Source: Streptosporangiaceae bacterium (GTDB lineage Bacteria > Actinomycetota > Actinomycetes > Streptosporangiales > Streptosporangiaceae). From it: 64,000 nucleotides of DNA. The notes beneath the pieces were generated by a model. The model was given only the letters and a program-made list of their open reading frames with translations, had not been told where the DNA came from and did not search any database. Positions 17,759 through 28,255 of this stretch are shown piece after piece. The first letter of the stretch is position 1, and every line of letters starts with the position of its first letter. Where the stretch lies: positions 1-64,000 of the forward strand of contig JAFAZE010000031.1 in the NCBI GenBank assembly GCA_019239975.1, given 5' to 3'. The translations under genes and the position numbers were made by a program.

Positions 17759-18964
17759 TCAGTCGGCCGGCCGCGCCGGCCACGGCGGGGGGCCATCGGC
17801 CAGCAGGCCGGGCCGGAGGGCGGAGGGCTGGCGAGGACGACTGGACTCGCGAAGCACGAGGCTGCATGGCAGTCTCTGCACGCCCGCGGCGAACTGGCCA
17901 TTGATCGCGGCGAGGAGCCGCTCGGCGGCGGTGCGGCCCAGCTCGCGGAGGTTCATGTCGACCGTGGTGAGCGGCGGCCGGCAGGCCGTGGCAATGACCT
18001 CCCAGTTGTCGAAGCCAACGAGGGCCACGTCATCGGGTACGCTGCGGCCGGTGTCGCGGACGGCGTCGGCCGCGCCGCGCGCGATCTGGTCGTTTCCGCA
18101 GAAGATCGCGTCCACATCCGGCGCCGAGCGAAGCAGCGCGTCGGTGGCCTGACGGCCCCACTCCTCGGTCCACTCCCCGTAGAGCGGGCCGCCGCCGGCC
18201 ATCGCGAGCCCGGTCTCGGCCAGCGCCGCCTCCGCGCCGTGCGCCCGTAGCCGGGACGCCGCGAACCGCAGCGGCCCGGTCACGTGGCCGATCCTTGTCC
18301 GCCCGGTGCTGAGCAGGTGCCCCACCGCGAGGCCGCCGCCCTGCATGTCGTCGGGCACAAGGGACAGGTCGGCGGGACCCGTTGATTGCGTCATCGCGTA
18401 AACCACCGGAACTGGCAGGCCGGAGCCGACCGGCTCGCGGGGGTCCTGGCGCCGGCCGGTCACGATGATGCCGTCCACGCGGCGTTCCAGCAGGGTGCGG
18501 AGATAGTGCTGCTCGCGAATGCGGTCATCCCGGCTGTCGCACAGGAACACGGACATGCTGCCGGGACCGAGCGCGTCCTCGGCGCCTTGCATGACCGGGA
18601 TGCTGAAACGGCCAAAGCTGTCGGTCGTGATGAGTCCCACGGTGCAGCTGCGGCCCGTGAGCAGTCCACGGGCGAGTGCGTTCGGCTGGTAGCCGAGCCT
18701 GTCCGCGGCCTGACGGACCCGCTGCGTGGTGTCCGGGCTGATCCCGCCACGGCCGTTCAGCGCCTTGGACGCCGTGCCCGGTGACACGCCGGCCAGCCGG
18801 GCCACGTCCGTGATCGTCACCTGGCCGCGCCCGCTGCTGCCCCTGGCATTTCCGTCGGCGGCGACGCCGCGCCCCTGGGGCTCGACTGTGTTCGCTGTGG
18901 TCTCCCTTCCGGAGCCGATTACGGCGAAGAATACTTGCGAAAAACGATGCCAGCAATGTTTCAT
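17759..18964 (-). CDS. LacI-family transcriptional regulator
   Basis: 401 residues: an N-terminal helix-turn-helix (VTITDVARLAGVSPGTASKALNG) with hinge helix PNALARGLLTG, then a periplasmic-binding-protein-like sensor domain (VGLITTDSFGRFSIPVMQGAEDAL ... DDVALVGFDNWEV). The DNA-binding domain starts only at about residue 48, so a GTG at 18820 giving a conventional N-terminus is possible. It lies between GH127 and the divergent GH31-ABC operon and most likely represses both in the absence of a sugar inducer. Confidence 0.92.
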   Translation of the reverse strand: MKHCWHRFSQVFFAVIGSGRETTANTVEPQGRGVAADGNARGSSGRGQVTITDVARLAGVSPGTASKALNGRGGISPDTTQRVRQAADRLGYQPNALARGLLTGRSCTVGLITTDSFGRFSIPVMQGAEDALGPGSMSVFLCDSRDDRIREQHYLRTLLERRVDGIIVTGRRQDPREPVGSGLPVPVVYAMTQSTGPADLSLVPDDMQGGGLAVGHLLSTGRTRIGHVTGPLRFAASRLRAHGAEAALAETGLAMAGGGPLYGEWTEEWGRQATDALLRSAPDVDAIFCGNDQIARGAADAVRDTGRSVPDDVALVGFDNWEVIATACRPPLTTVDMNLRELGRTAAERLLAAINGQFAAGVQRLPCSLVLRESSRPRQPSALRPGLLADGPPPWPARPAD

Positions 18965-19051
18965 AACGGCTCGGCCGCAAGCCTGCGATCAGGCACGGCA
19001 ACGAGCGTTACACCTTGACTGACTTGCCGGCGCATGGCTAGCATCCGCAGC

Positions 19052-19065
19052 AGGAAAAGCTTTGC
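19052..19065. promoter_or_regulatory. Operator-like site 3 AGGAAAAGCTTTGC
   Basis: Matches sites 1 and 2 at 11 of 14 positions and contains the palindrome AAAGCTTT. It is 29 bp upstream of the GH31 start in the divergent lacI/GH31 promoter region, consistent with LacI-family control. Confidence 0.45.
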
Positions 19066-19094
19066 GTAACGATGCCCCCCGGAGGTTCCGCTGC

Positions 19095-21152
19095 ATGGGT
19101 GTCTTCGGTCAGGATGGCATGGCCGTCGAGTGGCGTGGCGGTCATGAGACCGTGCGGATCGAGCCCTGGGCGCCGGACAGCATCCGCGTCCGCGGCACGG
19201 TCTGGCAGGCCGTCAGGGACGACCTGCCAGGCGCGCTGCTGCCGCCCGCGCCGAGCCCCGGCGCCCGGGCGGAGATCACCGCGGACCTGGCGCGGGTGGT
19301 GAACGGCCGGCTGGCCGCCGAGATCACCGCCGACGGCAGGCTGCGGTTCCTGCGCACCTCGGATGGCGCCGAGCTGCTCGCCGAGGTCGTGCCGCACTTC
19401 ACCGGCCCGCCGCAGCGGCGGTATGCGCCGACCGGGGCGGGCAGCGGGCTGCACCGGCTGGAGGTGCTGTTCGGCGCGCGGGACGGCGAGCGGTTCTACG
19501 GGCTCGGCCAGCACCAGCACGGCAGGCTGGACCAGAAGGGCGCCGTGGTCGAGCTGGTCCAGCGCAACACGGAGGTGTCCATCCCGTTCCTGGTGTCCAG
19601 CCTCGGGTACGGGTTCTTGTGGAACCATCCCGGCATCGGCCGGGTCGAGCTCGGCACGACGGTCACCCGCTGGGTGTCCGAGGCCTCCCGTCAGTGGGAC
19701 TACTGGATCACCGTTGCCGGCGAGCCGGCCGGGATCGTACGCCGGTATACGGAGGTGACGGGGCGGGCGCCGGTGCTGCCGGAGTGGGCGTCGGGTTTTT
19801 GGCAGTGCAAGCTGAGGTACCGCACCCAGGATGAGCTGCTGGACGTCGCCCGGGAGTACAAGCGGCGCGGGCTGCCGCTGTCGGTGATCGTTGTGGACTA
19901 TTTTCACTGGACCCGGCAGGGGGACTGGCGGTTCGACCCGGCTGAGTGGCCGGACCCGGCCGGCATGGTCGCCGAGCTGGAGCGGCTGGGCGTGAAGCTG
20001 ATGGTGTCGATCTGGCCGACGGTCAACCCGGCCAGCGAGAACTACGACGAGATGGATGATCTCGGCCTGCTGGTGGCCAGCGAACGCGGCATCGGGGTGC
20101 ACCTGCCGATCTCGGACAAGGGCTCGGCCGGGCGGGCGCTGGTGAGCTTCTACGACGCCACGAACCCCCGGGCGCGGGAGTACATCTGGTCCAAGGCCAG
20201 GGACGGCTATTTCAAGCACGGCGTCCGGGTCTGGTGGCTGGACGCGTGCGAGCCCGAGCTCCGGCCGGAGCATCCCGGTAACCTGCGGTATCACATCGGC
20301 CCGGGCCTGGAGGCCGGCAACATCTACCCGCTGCTGCACGCGAAGGCCTTCCATGACGGCATGGCGGCTGAGGGCGAGGATGAGATCGTCTTGCTGTGCC
20401 GGTCGGCGTGGGCGGGCAGTCAGCGGTACGGCGCGGCGGTCTGGTCCGGCGACATCGACTCGACCTTCGAGGACTTGCGGCGGCAGATCCCGGCCGGGCT
20501 GAACATCGGCCTGTCCGGCATCCCGTGGTGGACCACCGACATCGGCGGGTTCAAGGGCGGGGACATCAGGTCGGCGTCGTTTCGCGAGCTGCTGGTCCGC
20601 TGGTTCCAGTTCGGCGTGTTCTCGCCGCTGTGCCGCCTGCACGGGTTCCGCAAGCCCGAAATCATGCCGGTGGATGAGCGGACCGACGCGCCGTCCGGGG
20701 CTGAGCAGAGCGGTTCGCCGAACGAGCTGTGGTCCTTCGGCAGCGAGGTGTACGAGATCCTCCGGCGGTGGCTCGGCCTCAGGGAGCGGCTCCGGCCTTA
20801 TGTCATGAACACGATGCGGGTGGCGCACACCGAAGGCCTGCCGCCGATGCGCCCGCTGTTCCTGAATTTCCCCGGGGACGAGGCCTGCTGGGAGATCGCG
20901 GACCAGTTCCTGCTCGGTGACGACCTGCTGGTGGCCCCCGTGGTCACCGAGGGCGCGCGCGAGCGGAGGGTGTACCTGCCGGCCGGCGCGGGCTGGCGGG
21001 ACGCCTGGACCGGGGAGTCCGCGGCCGGCGGCCGGTGGCTGGTCGCCCAGGCGCCGCTCGACCGCATCCCGGTCTACGTCAGGGAGGGCGGCAGCCTGGC
21101 GCCATTCGGCGACCTCAGCGCGACATCCGACGGGACGGGGCCCGGCGCGTGA
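19095..21152 (+). CDS. GH31 glycosidase, probable alpha-xylosidase
   Basis: 685-residue glycoside hydrolase family 31 enzyme, cytoplasmic (no signal peptide). The nucleophile region is VWWLDACEPEL (Asp383) and the acid/base region WSGDIDSTF (Asp453); TTDIGGFKGGD is also conserved. WLD-x-x-EPE is characteristic of the alpha-xylosidase branch. The ATG at 19095 follows GGAGG with nine-base spacing. It probably cleaves imported alpha-xylosides, releasing xylose for XylA/XylB. Its stop overlaps the first permease start (GTGA). Confidence 0.88.
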   Translation: MGVFGQDGMAVEWRGGHETVRIEPWAPDSIRVRGTVWQAVRDDLPGALLPPAPSPGARAEITADLARVVNGRLAAEITADGRLRFLRTSDGAELLAEVVPHFTGPPQRRYAPTGAGSGLHRLEVLFGARDGERFYGLGQHQHGRLDQKGAVVELVQRNTEVSIPFLVSSLGYGFLWNHPGIGRVELGTTVTRWVSEASRQWDYWITVAGEPAGIVRRYTEVTGRAPVLPEWASGFWQCKLRYRTQDELLDVAREYKRRGLPLSVIVVDYFHWTRQGDWRFDPAEWPDPAGMVAELERLGVKLMVSIWPTVNPASENYDEMDDLGLLVASERGIGVHLPISDKGSAGRALVSFYDATNPRAREYIWSKARDGYFKHGVRVWWLDACEPELRPEHPGNLRYHIGPGLEAGNIYPLLHAKAFHDGMAAEGEDEIVLLCRSAWAGSQRYGAAVWSGDIDSTFEDLRRQIPAGLNIGLSGIPWWTTDIGGFKGGDIRSASFRELLVRWFQFGVFSPLCRLHGFRKPEIMPVDERTDAPSGAEQSGSPNELWSFGSEVYEILRRWLGLRERLRPYVMNTMRVAHTEGLPPMRPLFLNFPGDEACWEIADQFLLGDDLLVAPVVTEGARERRVYLPAGAGWRDAWTGESAAGGRWLVAQAPLDRIPVYVREGGSLAPFGDLSATSDGTGPGA

Positions 21153-22126
21153 CCAGGATCAGCGCGCCAACCCGGGGAACCGGAGCCGCCGCGCGGCGGA
21201 AGGGCCCGGCCGCGACGCCCGCGCGGTCCCGCCGGTACCGGCTGCGCCGCCTGGCGCACTGGGCGTTTCTGCTGCCCGCCGGCGCCTATGTGCTCTTCGC
21301 CTTCGCGATCCCGGTCGTGTACAACCTGGTGCTGTCCTTCGAGCAGACCTCGCCGGCGACGATCTCCCACCTGACCGCCCCCTTCGCGGGCTGGTCCAAC
21401 TACACGACCACGCTGAAGGACCCGACCGCGGACAGCGCGATCGTGCGCACGTTCAGCTTCACCGTCCTGTCGCTGCTGTTCCAGTTCCTCATCGGCTTCG
21501 GCCTCGCGCTGCTGTTCAACCTGCGGTTCCCGCTGCGGCGGTTCGCCCGGTCGCTGATCCTCGTTCCGTGGCTGCTGCCGCTGCTGGTCACCGGGGTCAT
21601 CTTCAAGTTCTTGTTCCAGCTCGAGGCCGGCGCGGTCAACCAGGTCCTGGTCGACCTGCACCTGATCCACCAGCCGGTCGGGTTCGTGCTGTCCCCCGGC
21701 TGGGCGTACGTGACCGTGCTGATCACCAACATCTGGATCGGCGTCCCGTTCTTCACCGTACTGCTGTACAGCGCGCTGCAGGACGTCCCGCCCGAGCTCA
21801 CCGAGGCGGCCAGAATCGACGGGGCCGGGCCGTGGCAGCGGCTCACCCGGGTCACGCTGCCGGTCATCCGGCCGGTGATCGAGGTGGTGTTCGTGCTCGG
21901 CTTCGTGTTCACGGTCAAGGTGTTCGACGTGGTGATCGGGCTGACCAACGGCGGCCCGGCGAACTCCACCCAGCTGATCGCCACCTGGGCCTACAACCTG
22001 TCGTTCCAGAACTTCAACTACGGCGCCGGCGCGGCGCTGAGCACCGTGCTGCTGCTGATCGCGCTGGTCGCCGCGCCGCTGTACATCTGGCTGAACCGCG
22101 AATCACTGCGGGGGGATGCGCTATGA
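21149..22126 (+). CDS. ABC sugar transporter permease (MalF type)
   Basis: 325 residues, six predicted membrane helices after a basic N-terminal tail. The EAA loop that contacts the ATPase is present: EAARIDGAGPWQRLTRVTLPVI. Carbohydrate-uptake-1 type. It starts with GTG overlapping the GH31 stop and ends overlapping the next permease by ATGA. No ATPase gene is in this operon; actinomycete sugar transporters often share one (MsiK type), which is the likely solution here. Confidence 0.93.
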   Translation: MTRISAPTRGTGAAARRKGPAATPARSRRYRLRRLAHWAFLLPAGAYVLFAFAIPVVYNLVLSFEQTSPATISHLTAPFAGWSNYTTTLKDPTADSAIVRTFSFTVLSLLFQFLIGFGLALLFNLRFPLRRFARSLILVPWLLPLLVTGVIFKFLFQLEAGAVNQVLVDLHLIHQPVGFVLSPGWAYVTVLITNIWIGVPFFTVLLYSALQDVPPELTEAARIDGAGPWQRLTRVTLPVIRPVIEVVFVLGFVFTVKVFDVVIGLTNGGPANSTQLIATWAYNLSFQNFNYGAGAALSTVLLLIALVAAPLYIWLNRESLRGDAL

Positions 22127-22982
22127 GGCCGGCCACCCGGCGGCGGCTGGCCGCCGCGATCGCCAGCCTGGCCGCGCTGGCCGCGCTGGTCGTGCTGCTG
22201 TTCCCGCTGTACGCGGTGATCGTCGCCTCCTTCGAGACGAACTCGCAGCTGTTCGGCGCGTCGCACTACAGCTTCTTCCCGTCGCAGTTCACGCTGTCGA
22301 ACTACCGCGTGGTGCTGTCCCAGCAGGGCTCCCACGTGATCAGCTCGCTGATCATCGCGCTCGGCACCGCGGTGCTGACCCTCGCGATCGCGCTGCCCGC
22401 GGCGCACGCGCTGGCCCGCTACCGGTTCCGGGTGACCGCCCTGCTCGTCGCGTCGCTGCTGATCGCGCAGATCCTGCCGTCGATAGTGATCGCCAACTCC
22501 CTGTTCCTCGTCTACCACCGGCTGCACCTGCTCAACAGCTACCCCGGGCTGATCATCGCCGACGCCAGCTACGCCGTGCCGTTCAGCATCCTGGTGCTGC
22601 GCGCGTTCATGCTCGGGCTGCCCCGCGACGTGCTCGCCGCCGCCCGCGTGGACGGGGCGACCGAATGGCGGGCGTTCACCCGCGTCGTGCTGCCGATGAG
22701 CCGGTCCGCCGTCATCACCGTCGCGCTGTTCGCGTTCCTCAACGGCTGGGGCGACTTCATCTTCGCCCTCACCCTGCTCAACGGCAACACGTTCGAGCCG
22801 GTCACCCTGTCCATCTACACGTACGTCGGCGAGTTCTCCCAAAACTGGGGGGAGGCGATGGCGCTCGCGGTGTTCGCGGTACTGCCGGCCGCCATGCTGC
22901 TCATCGCCGCACAGCGCTACATCGCAGCCGGCCTGACCGTCGGCTCGGTGAAGGGATTATCCATCGTCATAGGAGACACATC

Positions 22983-23004
<22 letters not shown>
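22123..23004 (+). CDS. ABC sugar transporter permease (MalG type)
   Basis: 293 residues, about six helices, with the EAA-type loop AAARVDGATEWRAFTRVVLPMS. It pairs with the upstream permease to form the channel. The C-terminus extends about 15 residues past the usual end and overlaps the start of the binding-protein gene by 22 bp. Confidence 0.93.
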
Positions 23005-24287
<1,283 letters not shown>

Positions 24288-24298
24288 CTACCTACCGG

Positions 24299-24326
24299 CA
24301 GCCGCGGGCCGCCCGGCCCGCGGCTG
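24299..24326 (+). terminator. Strong hairpin ending the GH31-ABC operon
   Basis: CAGCCGCGGGCC (24299-24310), loop GCCC, then GGCCCGCGGCTG (24315-24326): a perfect 12-bp stem starting 12 bases after the binding-protein stop. There is no U-run. Confidence 0.75.
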
Positions 24327-24367
24327 GCAAAGTTCCGTGAAGGGGCCCTCGCCCGGGCCAGACCGGG

Positions 24368-25213
24368 TCAGCTGCCCTCCTCGCCGCCCGGCACAGGCTG
24401 CGCGCTGCCGGCGGCCTGGGGCTGGGCGGCGGCCCGCGTCTGGGTGGCTGTCTGGGCCTGGGCCGCGGCTGCGGCCTGGGCGGCCTGGGCCTGGGCGGCC
24501 TGGGCCTGGGCCGCGCGGCCCGAGCGGACCTGGCCGACGACGATCACGGCGATGATCGCGATCGAGATCCACAGCCCGTAGTGCGAGATCGTCTGCGCGA
24601 CCACCACCGCGTGGTGGCCGAGCTCATAGCCGAGCCCGGCGAGCATGCCCGCCCACAGCAACGTGCCGATCATGTCCAGGATCAGGAACGTGACCAGCTT
24701 CATCCCGGCCCAGCCGGCGATGACGTAGATGATGGCGTTGGGAATCGGCAGGAACGGCGAGATCACGACCGCGGGCCAGGTGAACTTGCGGCCCCAGCGC
24801 CGGACGCGGGCCATGTAGCGCGGCCCGCGGTTCCGCTTACCGGACAGCAGCAGGATGATGCGCTCGCCCCACAGCCTGCCGGCCCACCAGTACAGCGCGT
24901 CGAACTTCATCAGCCCCGGTATGGCGGCGAGCAGTACCACCAGCAGCGTCCCGTGGCCGACCCGGGCGAACGCGGCGGCCGAGACGATCGATTCGATGGT
25001 GCCGTTCAGCAGCTCGAGCGCGACCGGGTGGGTACCGACCAGGTCGGCGCGGAACGGCAACAGCACCAGGTAATACAGACCGGTGATCGTGATGCCCGCC
25101 CAGCACGCTATGTCTACGGCGCGCGGGCGGCCCGCCCACGGCAGACGTGGGTCGTTCCACGCCGAGGCCTGCTGATCCGTGGCTTTCTGGCCCTCCCCCT
25201 CCGGCCCGGTCAT
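24368..25213 (-). CDS. VTT-domain (DedA-like) membrane protein
   Basis: 281 residues with about five hydrophobic segments and a VTT/SNARE-associated-type core (PAVVISPFLPIPNAIIYVIAGWAGM, FLILDMIGTLLWAGMLAGLGYELG). DedA-like proteins are lipid scramblases or flippases. The C-terminal tail is a long Ala/Gln repeat (AQAQAAQAQAAQAAAAAQAQ). The ATG at 25213 overlaps the stop of the ArsR-like regulator (ATGA), so the two are co-expressed. Confidence 0.82.
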   Translation of the reverse strand: MTGPEGEGQKATDQQASAWNDPRLPWAGRPRAVDIACWAGITITGLYYLVLLPFRADLVGTHPVALELLNGTIESIVSAAAFARVGHGTLLVVLLAAIPGLMKFDALYWWAGRLWGERIILLLSGKRNRGPRYMARVRRWGRKFTWPAVVISPFLPIPNAIIYVIAGWAGMKLVTFLILDMIGTLLWAGMLAGLGYELGHHAVVVAQTISHYGLWISIAIIAVIVVGQVRSGRAAQAQAAQAQAAQAAAAAQAQTATQTRAAAQPQAAGSAQPVPGGEEGS

Positions 25214-25812
25214 GATGCGGCCTCCTCCACGGACCCGGCGTGCGCGCAGCTCTTCGCGGCCGCGACCAGCACCAGGCACAGGATCACCCGGTCGGCGCGG
25301 ACCGTGTAATCATTACGCCGGCGCTGCACGACGAGCCCGGCGGCCTGCAGTTCGCGCAGGTGGTGGTACAACTGCCCACTCGTGCCAAGGTCCGGGATCT
25401 CGGCCAGCTCGTGCGTGGTGTGCGCGCCCGCGAGCAGCCGGCGTACCAGCTCGAGCCGCACCGGGTGACCCAGCGCCGACAGCGCGCCCGCCGCATCGGC
25501 CCAGCCTTCCGCGAGCATGGCGGGCAGCGGATGCTCCTCCTGGCAGATCACGCTGCCGACACCCGGCGTGCTCGCGGTGCCGGCGAACAGCAGGCTCCCG
25601 GCAACGGCGCCGTCATCGAACGGCGCTCCGGCCCGCTGCCGCAGCATCTCCAGCGCCCAGAACTGCTCCGCCCCGGGGCCGGGGGCGAGATGCCGCGGAT
25701 GGCCCGGCTCCGCCGATGCCGCATCCATCCCCGTATGCTGCCGCTCGAGCCGCCTGACACGCTCCTCCAGCGCCGCCAGTCGCGGCCGGAGATCGCCCCG
25801 CTCATCCGTCAT
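25210..25812 (-). CDS. ArsR-like winged-helix regulator with N-terminal extension
   Basis: 200 residues. The C-terminal ~90 residues form a winged helix (GALSALGHPVRLELVRRLLAG, HELAEIPDLGTSGQLYHHLRELQAAGLVVQRRRNDYTV). The N-terminus begins with a short coiled coil (LRPRLAALEERVRRLERQ). The middle region contains a single Cys (SVICQEEHPL). It is coupled to the VTT membrane protein and probably controls that operon. Confidence 0.82.
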   Translation of the reverse strand: MTDERGDLRPRLAALEERVRRLERQHTGMDAASAEPGHPRHLAPGPGAEQFWALEMLRQRAGAPFDDGAVAGSLLFAGTASTPGVGSVICQEEHPLPAMLAEGWADAAGALSALGHPVRLELVRRLLAGAHTTHELAEIPDLGTSGQLYHHLRELQAAGLVVQRRRNDYTVRADRVILCLVLVAAAKSCAHAGSVEEAAS

Positions 25813-25974
25813 GGAAGTACGTTAATACGGAATCGCGAATGAGCGCAATCGCTGGCGGCCGGCGGGATGGACAGCCAGGCCACCGCCGGCCTGGTGACCG
25901 CAGCAAGGCAAGCCGCGACCGCCGTGCCCGTTTCCCGCCAGCAACAGCGCCGACGGTACACCATGCTCGTGTGC

Positions 25975-26463
25975 ATGAGCACAGCAACCACAACGATCAT
26001 CTTCGAGCCGATCCCGCCCGGCGACCTGGACAAGATCAGGACGGCCGGGGTAGACGAGGCAGGCAACCTGCTAACTCCCCAGGTGGATGCCGAAGGCGGC
26101 AGTCCGCTGCGCTGCTGCCTGCGGGTAACCCGTCCCGGGGAGCAGGTGCTGCTGATGGCCTTCACGCCACCGGGAACAGCCGGCCCGTACGCCGAGCGCG
26201 GGCCCGTCTTCGTCCACGCCGATCCCTGCCCGGGTTATCAGTCCCCCACCGTCTACCCGCCCGAGTTCCGCCACCGGCCGCAGGTCCTCCGCGCCTACAA
26301 CCACCAGGGCCGTATCGCGGACGGGGTAATCGCCGAGGACGGCGATCACGCCATGGCAGTCATCCGGGAACTGCTCACCCGCCCCGACGTTGCACTCGTC
26401 CATCTGCGCAACGTCGGGTACGGCTGCTACAACTGCGCGGCCCGCCTGGTACCACAGCCGTAG
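25975..26463 (+). CDS. DUF1203 family protein
   Basis: 162 residues from the ATG at 25975 (ATG 25963 also possible). It resembles DUF1203: PLRCCLRVTRPGEQVLLMAFTPPG, GPYAERGPVFVHADPC, PEFRHRPQVLRAYNHQGRI, and a C-terminal VHLRNVGYGCYNCAARL with a CxxC pair. Function unknown. It is divergent from the ArsR-like gene. Confidence 0.78.
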   Translation: MSTATTTIIFEPIPPGDLDKIRTAGVDEAGNLLTPQVDAEGGSPLRCCLRVTRPGEQVLLMAFTPPGTAGPYAERGPVFVHADPCPGYQSPTVYPPEFRHRPQVLRAYNHQGRIADGVIAEDGDHAMAVIRELLTRPDVALVHLRNVGYGCYNCAARLVPQP

Positions 26464-26483
26464 ATCGCGCCCGGCACGAGCAC

Positions 26484-26636
26484 GTGAGGGTCGTCGGGAG
26501 CCTGAACCTGGTGCAGACCCTCCTGCGCGAGGAGCTCTTCGACCGTCTCGACCTCTGGGTGCACCCGGTCGTGCTCGGCGCCGGGAAGAAGGTGTTCGAC
26601 GGTGGCGCGGTGCCCACGAACGTCACACTCCTCTGA
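26484..26636 (+). pseudogene. Remnant of a RibD-C-type (DHFR-like) reductase
   Basis: Fifty codons read VVGSLNLVQTLLREELFDRL and DLWVHPVVLGAGKKVFDGG, the C-terminal signature of dihydrofolate-reductase-family proteins (family GSxxLVQxLL...PVVLGxGKxxF). The NADPH-binding N-terminal two thirds are absent and the frame stops right after VTLL. Non-functional fragment. Confidence 0.7.
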
Positions 26637-26709
26637 AGCCGCCCCGCGCCAGGTGGGCCCGTGTCGTCGGCGGTGAAACGCCAGGTCGGCGCCGTCACGC
26701 ACGCTCGTC

Positions 26710-26817
26710 CTGTCCGAGGGAACCGTGCGCAACTACCTGTCCGCCGCGATGGCCAAGGTGGGCGCACGCAACTGGGCAGAGGCCGTCCGGGTTGCTGACG
26801 AACGAGGCTGGCCCTGA
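26710..26817 (+). pseudogene. Remnant of a LuxR/NarL-type response regulator C-terminus
   Basis: Thirty-five codons, LSEGTVRNYLSAAMAKVGAR then NWAEAVRVADERGWP and a stop, match the recognition helix and C-terminal end of DesR-like NarL-family regulators. No receiver domain or upstream half of the helix-turn-helix is present in any frame. A decayed gene end. Confidence 0.7.
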
Positions 26818-27087
26818 AAGTTCCCACACGCTGGGCATGGAGGATCATGGATTTGACCTTCACCGTGGTCCTGCGGGAATGTCGGTCGGGCGCTCATGAT
26901 GCACGACAAGGGAGCCGGGCTGTGCGGGGGACTGCACCCTCGGCGGCAATGAAAGTCGCAATTCCGTTACGGGCTTGCGGATGCCGTTGCGCGTCGTATG
27001 CCGCCTGACCAGGGAACCGACAACCATGCCATCCGGCAGGCGGCAGGCGGCAGGCGGGTGACTACTGCCCGCCTAGCCGGAGCGTGG

Positions 27088-27666
27088 CTAGCCGAGTTCG
27101 GCGAGCAGGCGCTCGCCGAAGGCGGGCGTGCTGTGTGCCTGGAGGTAGGCGGCGATATCACGGGCTGCCATCGGAGGCCCGGATCTTCCGGTGCGCCCGG
27201 CGACCGTGCGTACTGCGATGATGACCAGTCCGGGGTGGAGGTGGAGCGTGTCGAGCAGGAAGTCGTCCAGGGACTGCCTGGCTAGCGGTGCGGGCAGGGC
27301 GGCGGGCGGGAAGTCGGCGAGGTTGTCGGTGACGATCACGTCGGCACGGCCCGCCCGCGCTGCCGCGATTACGTGCCGGTCATCGGGATCGGGCAGCTGC
27401 ACGGTTTCGGCAAGCGATTCCCAGTCTGTCACGAGCGCGTCGGGGAAGGCGGTCTCCATCTGCCGAAACAGGCGGGTCAGGTAGGCGTCGGTCTCCTCCT
27501 GCGAGACTCCCCGCTTGCCCAGGAGCAGGCGCAGGGTGCGGTCGAGTTCGGTGAGGATCTCAGCGCTCCACAGCGGCCGGTAAGCGCCGGTGCTGGCGAC
27601 TTCGAGCAGGACATCGCGAGCCCGGCTGGGTACCAGGACGCAGGTGTCGAGCAGCGCGCTGAACAC
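27088..27666 (-). CDS. PIN-domain toxin
   Basis: 192 residues with a PIN nuclease fold. Acidic residues fit the active site: FSALLDTCVLVPS (first Asp), EILTELDRTL, PDPDDRHVIAAARAGRADVIVTDNLADFP (later acidic cluster). PIN toxins cleave RNA. GTG start at 27666, 6 bp after the upstream helix-turn-helix gene, with which it forms a toxin-antitoxin pair. The C-terminal ~45 residues extend beyond the core. Confidence 0.85.
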   Translation of the reverse strand: MFSALLDTCVLVPSRARDVLLEVASTGAYRPLWSAEILTELDRTLRLLLGKRGVSQEETDAYLTRLFRQMETAFPDALVTDWESLAETVQLPDPDDRHVIAAARAGRADVIVTDNLADFPPAALPAPLARQSLDDFLLDTLHLHPGLVIIAVRTVAGRTGRSGPPMAARDIAAYLQAHSTPAFGERLLAELG

Positions 27667-27672
27667 GCAGGG

Positions 27673-28197
27673 TCAGGCTTCCGGGTTCTTGCGGGCGGCT
27701 TTCAGTGCCGCTTTCACCTGTGCGGGGTCGGCGTCATACAGGCCGAGACGTTCGGTGTCGGCGACCATGTCCGCGAAGGCCAGCTCGGCCTGGCTCCGCT
27801 GCCGCCGACGGTATTCGAGGAGGTCATCGAGCCGTACCTTGCGGTGGCGGCTGGGCTTGTCGAAGGGGATCGCACCTGTTTCCAGCAACCGGACCAGGGT
27901 CGTGCGCGAGATCCGCAGCAGGTCTGCTGCCTCCTGGGTGGACAGCGTCAGGTGGTGCGGGGCCACTGTCACCGCCAGCCCGGCTTTCATGGCTTTGGCG
28001 ACCTGCAGGAGTACCTGGAACATCGATTCGGGAAGCTCGACGCTCTGCCCGTCCGGACCGGTTAGTCGCGGCCGGGGATCGGCGGGTTGCCTGCCGCGGT
28101 CCCGCAGGGCGCTGAGGAAGTCGATGATCTCGGCATCGTCCTCGCGCGGAAGGTAGGTCTCGTCCTGTACCGGCTCGTTCCTCGCGCTCGCAGCCAT
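27673..28197 (-). CDS. Antitoxin with excisionase-type helix-turn-helix
   Basis: 174 residues. The middle has an excisionase/MerR-like DNA-binding domain: LTLSTQEAADLLRISRTTLVRLLETGAIPF, with SRHRKVRLDDLLEYRRR as the wing. The acidic N-terminus precedes PDGQSVELPESMFQVLLQVAKAM, a segment common in antitoxins of this type; the C-terminal part (AELAFADMVADTERLGLY) should bind the toxin. The ATG at 28197 follows GGGAGG. First gene of the pair, probably autoregulated. Confidence 0.83.
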   Translation of the reverse strand: MAASARNEPVQDETYLPREDDAEIIDFLSALRDRGRQPADPRPRLTGPDGQSVELPESMFQVLLQVAKAMKAGLAVTVAPHHLTLSTQEAADLLRISRTTLVRLLETGAIPFDKPSRHRKVRLDDLLEYRRRQRSQAELAFADMVADTERLGLYDADPAQVKAALKAARKNPEA

Positions 28198-28222
28198 GTC
28201 GTCGCCTCCCTCAAACGTTCAA

Positions 28223-28255
28223 TAGGATCGTGATGCTCGTTTTGATCGAATCCTA
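28223..28255. promoter_or_regulatory. Candidate autoregulatory operator of the toxin-antitoxin pair
   Basis: Inverted repeat TAGGAT (28223-28228) and ATCCTA (28250-28255) in an AT-richer patch 26 bp upstream of the antitoxin start; GATCG is also repeated inside. Confidence 0.35.

Noticed and set aside
19038-20828. 596-codon minus-strand frame over the GH31 gene
   Set aside because: Opposite a gene with complete catalytic motifs and ribosome-binding site; composition is that of a shadow frame.
24299-24326. CRISPR-like or att-site interpretation of the hairpin
   Set aside because: Single copy directly after an operon stop; fits a terminator. No spacer-repeat arrays were seen anywhere in the window.
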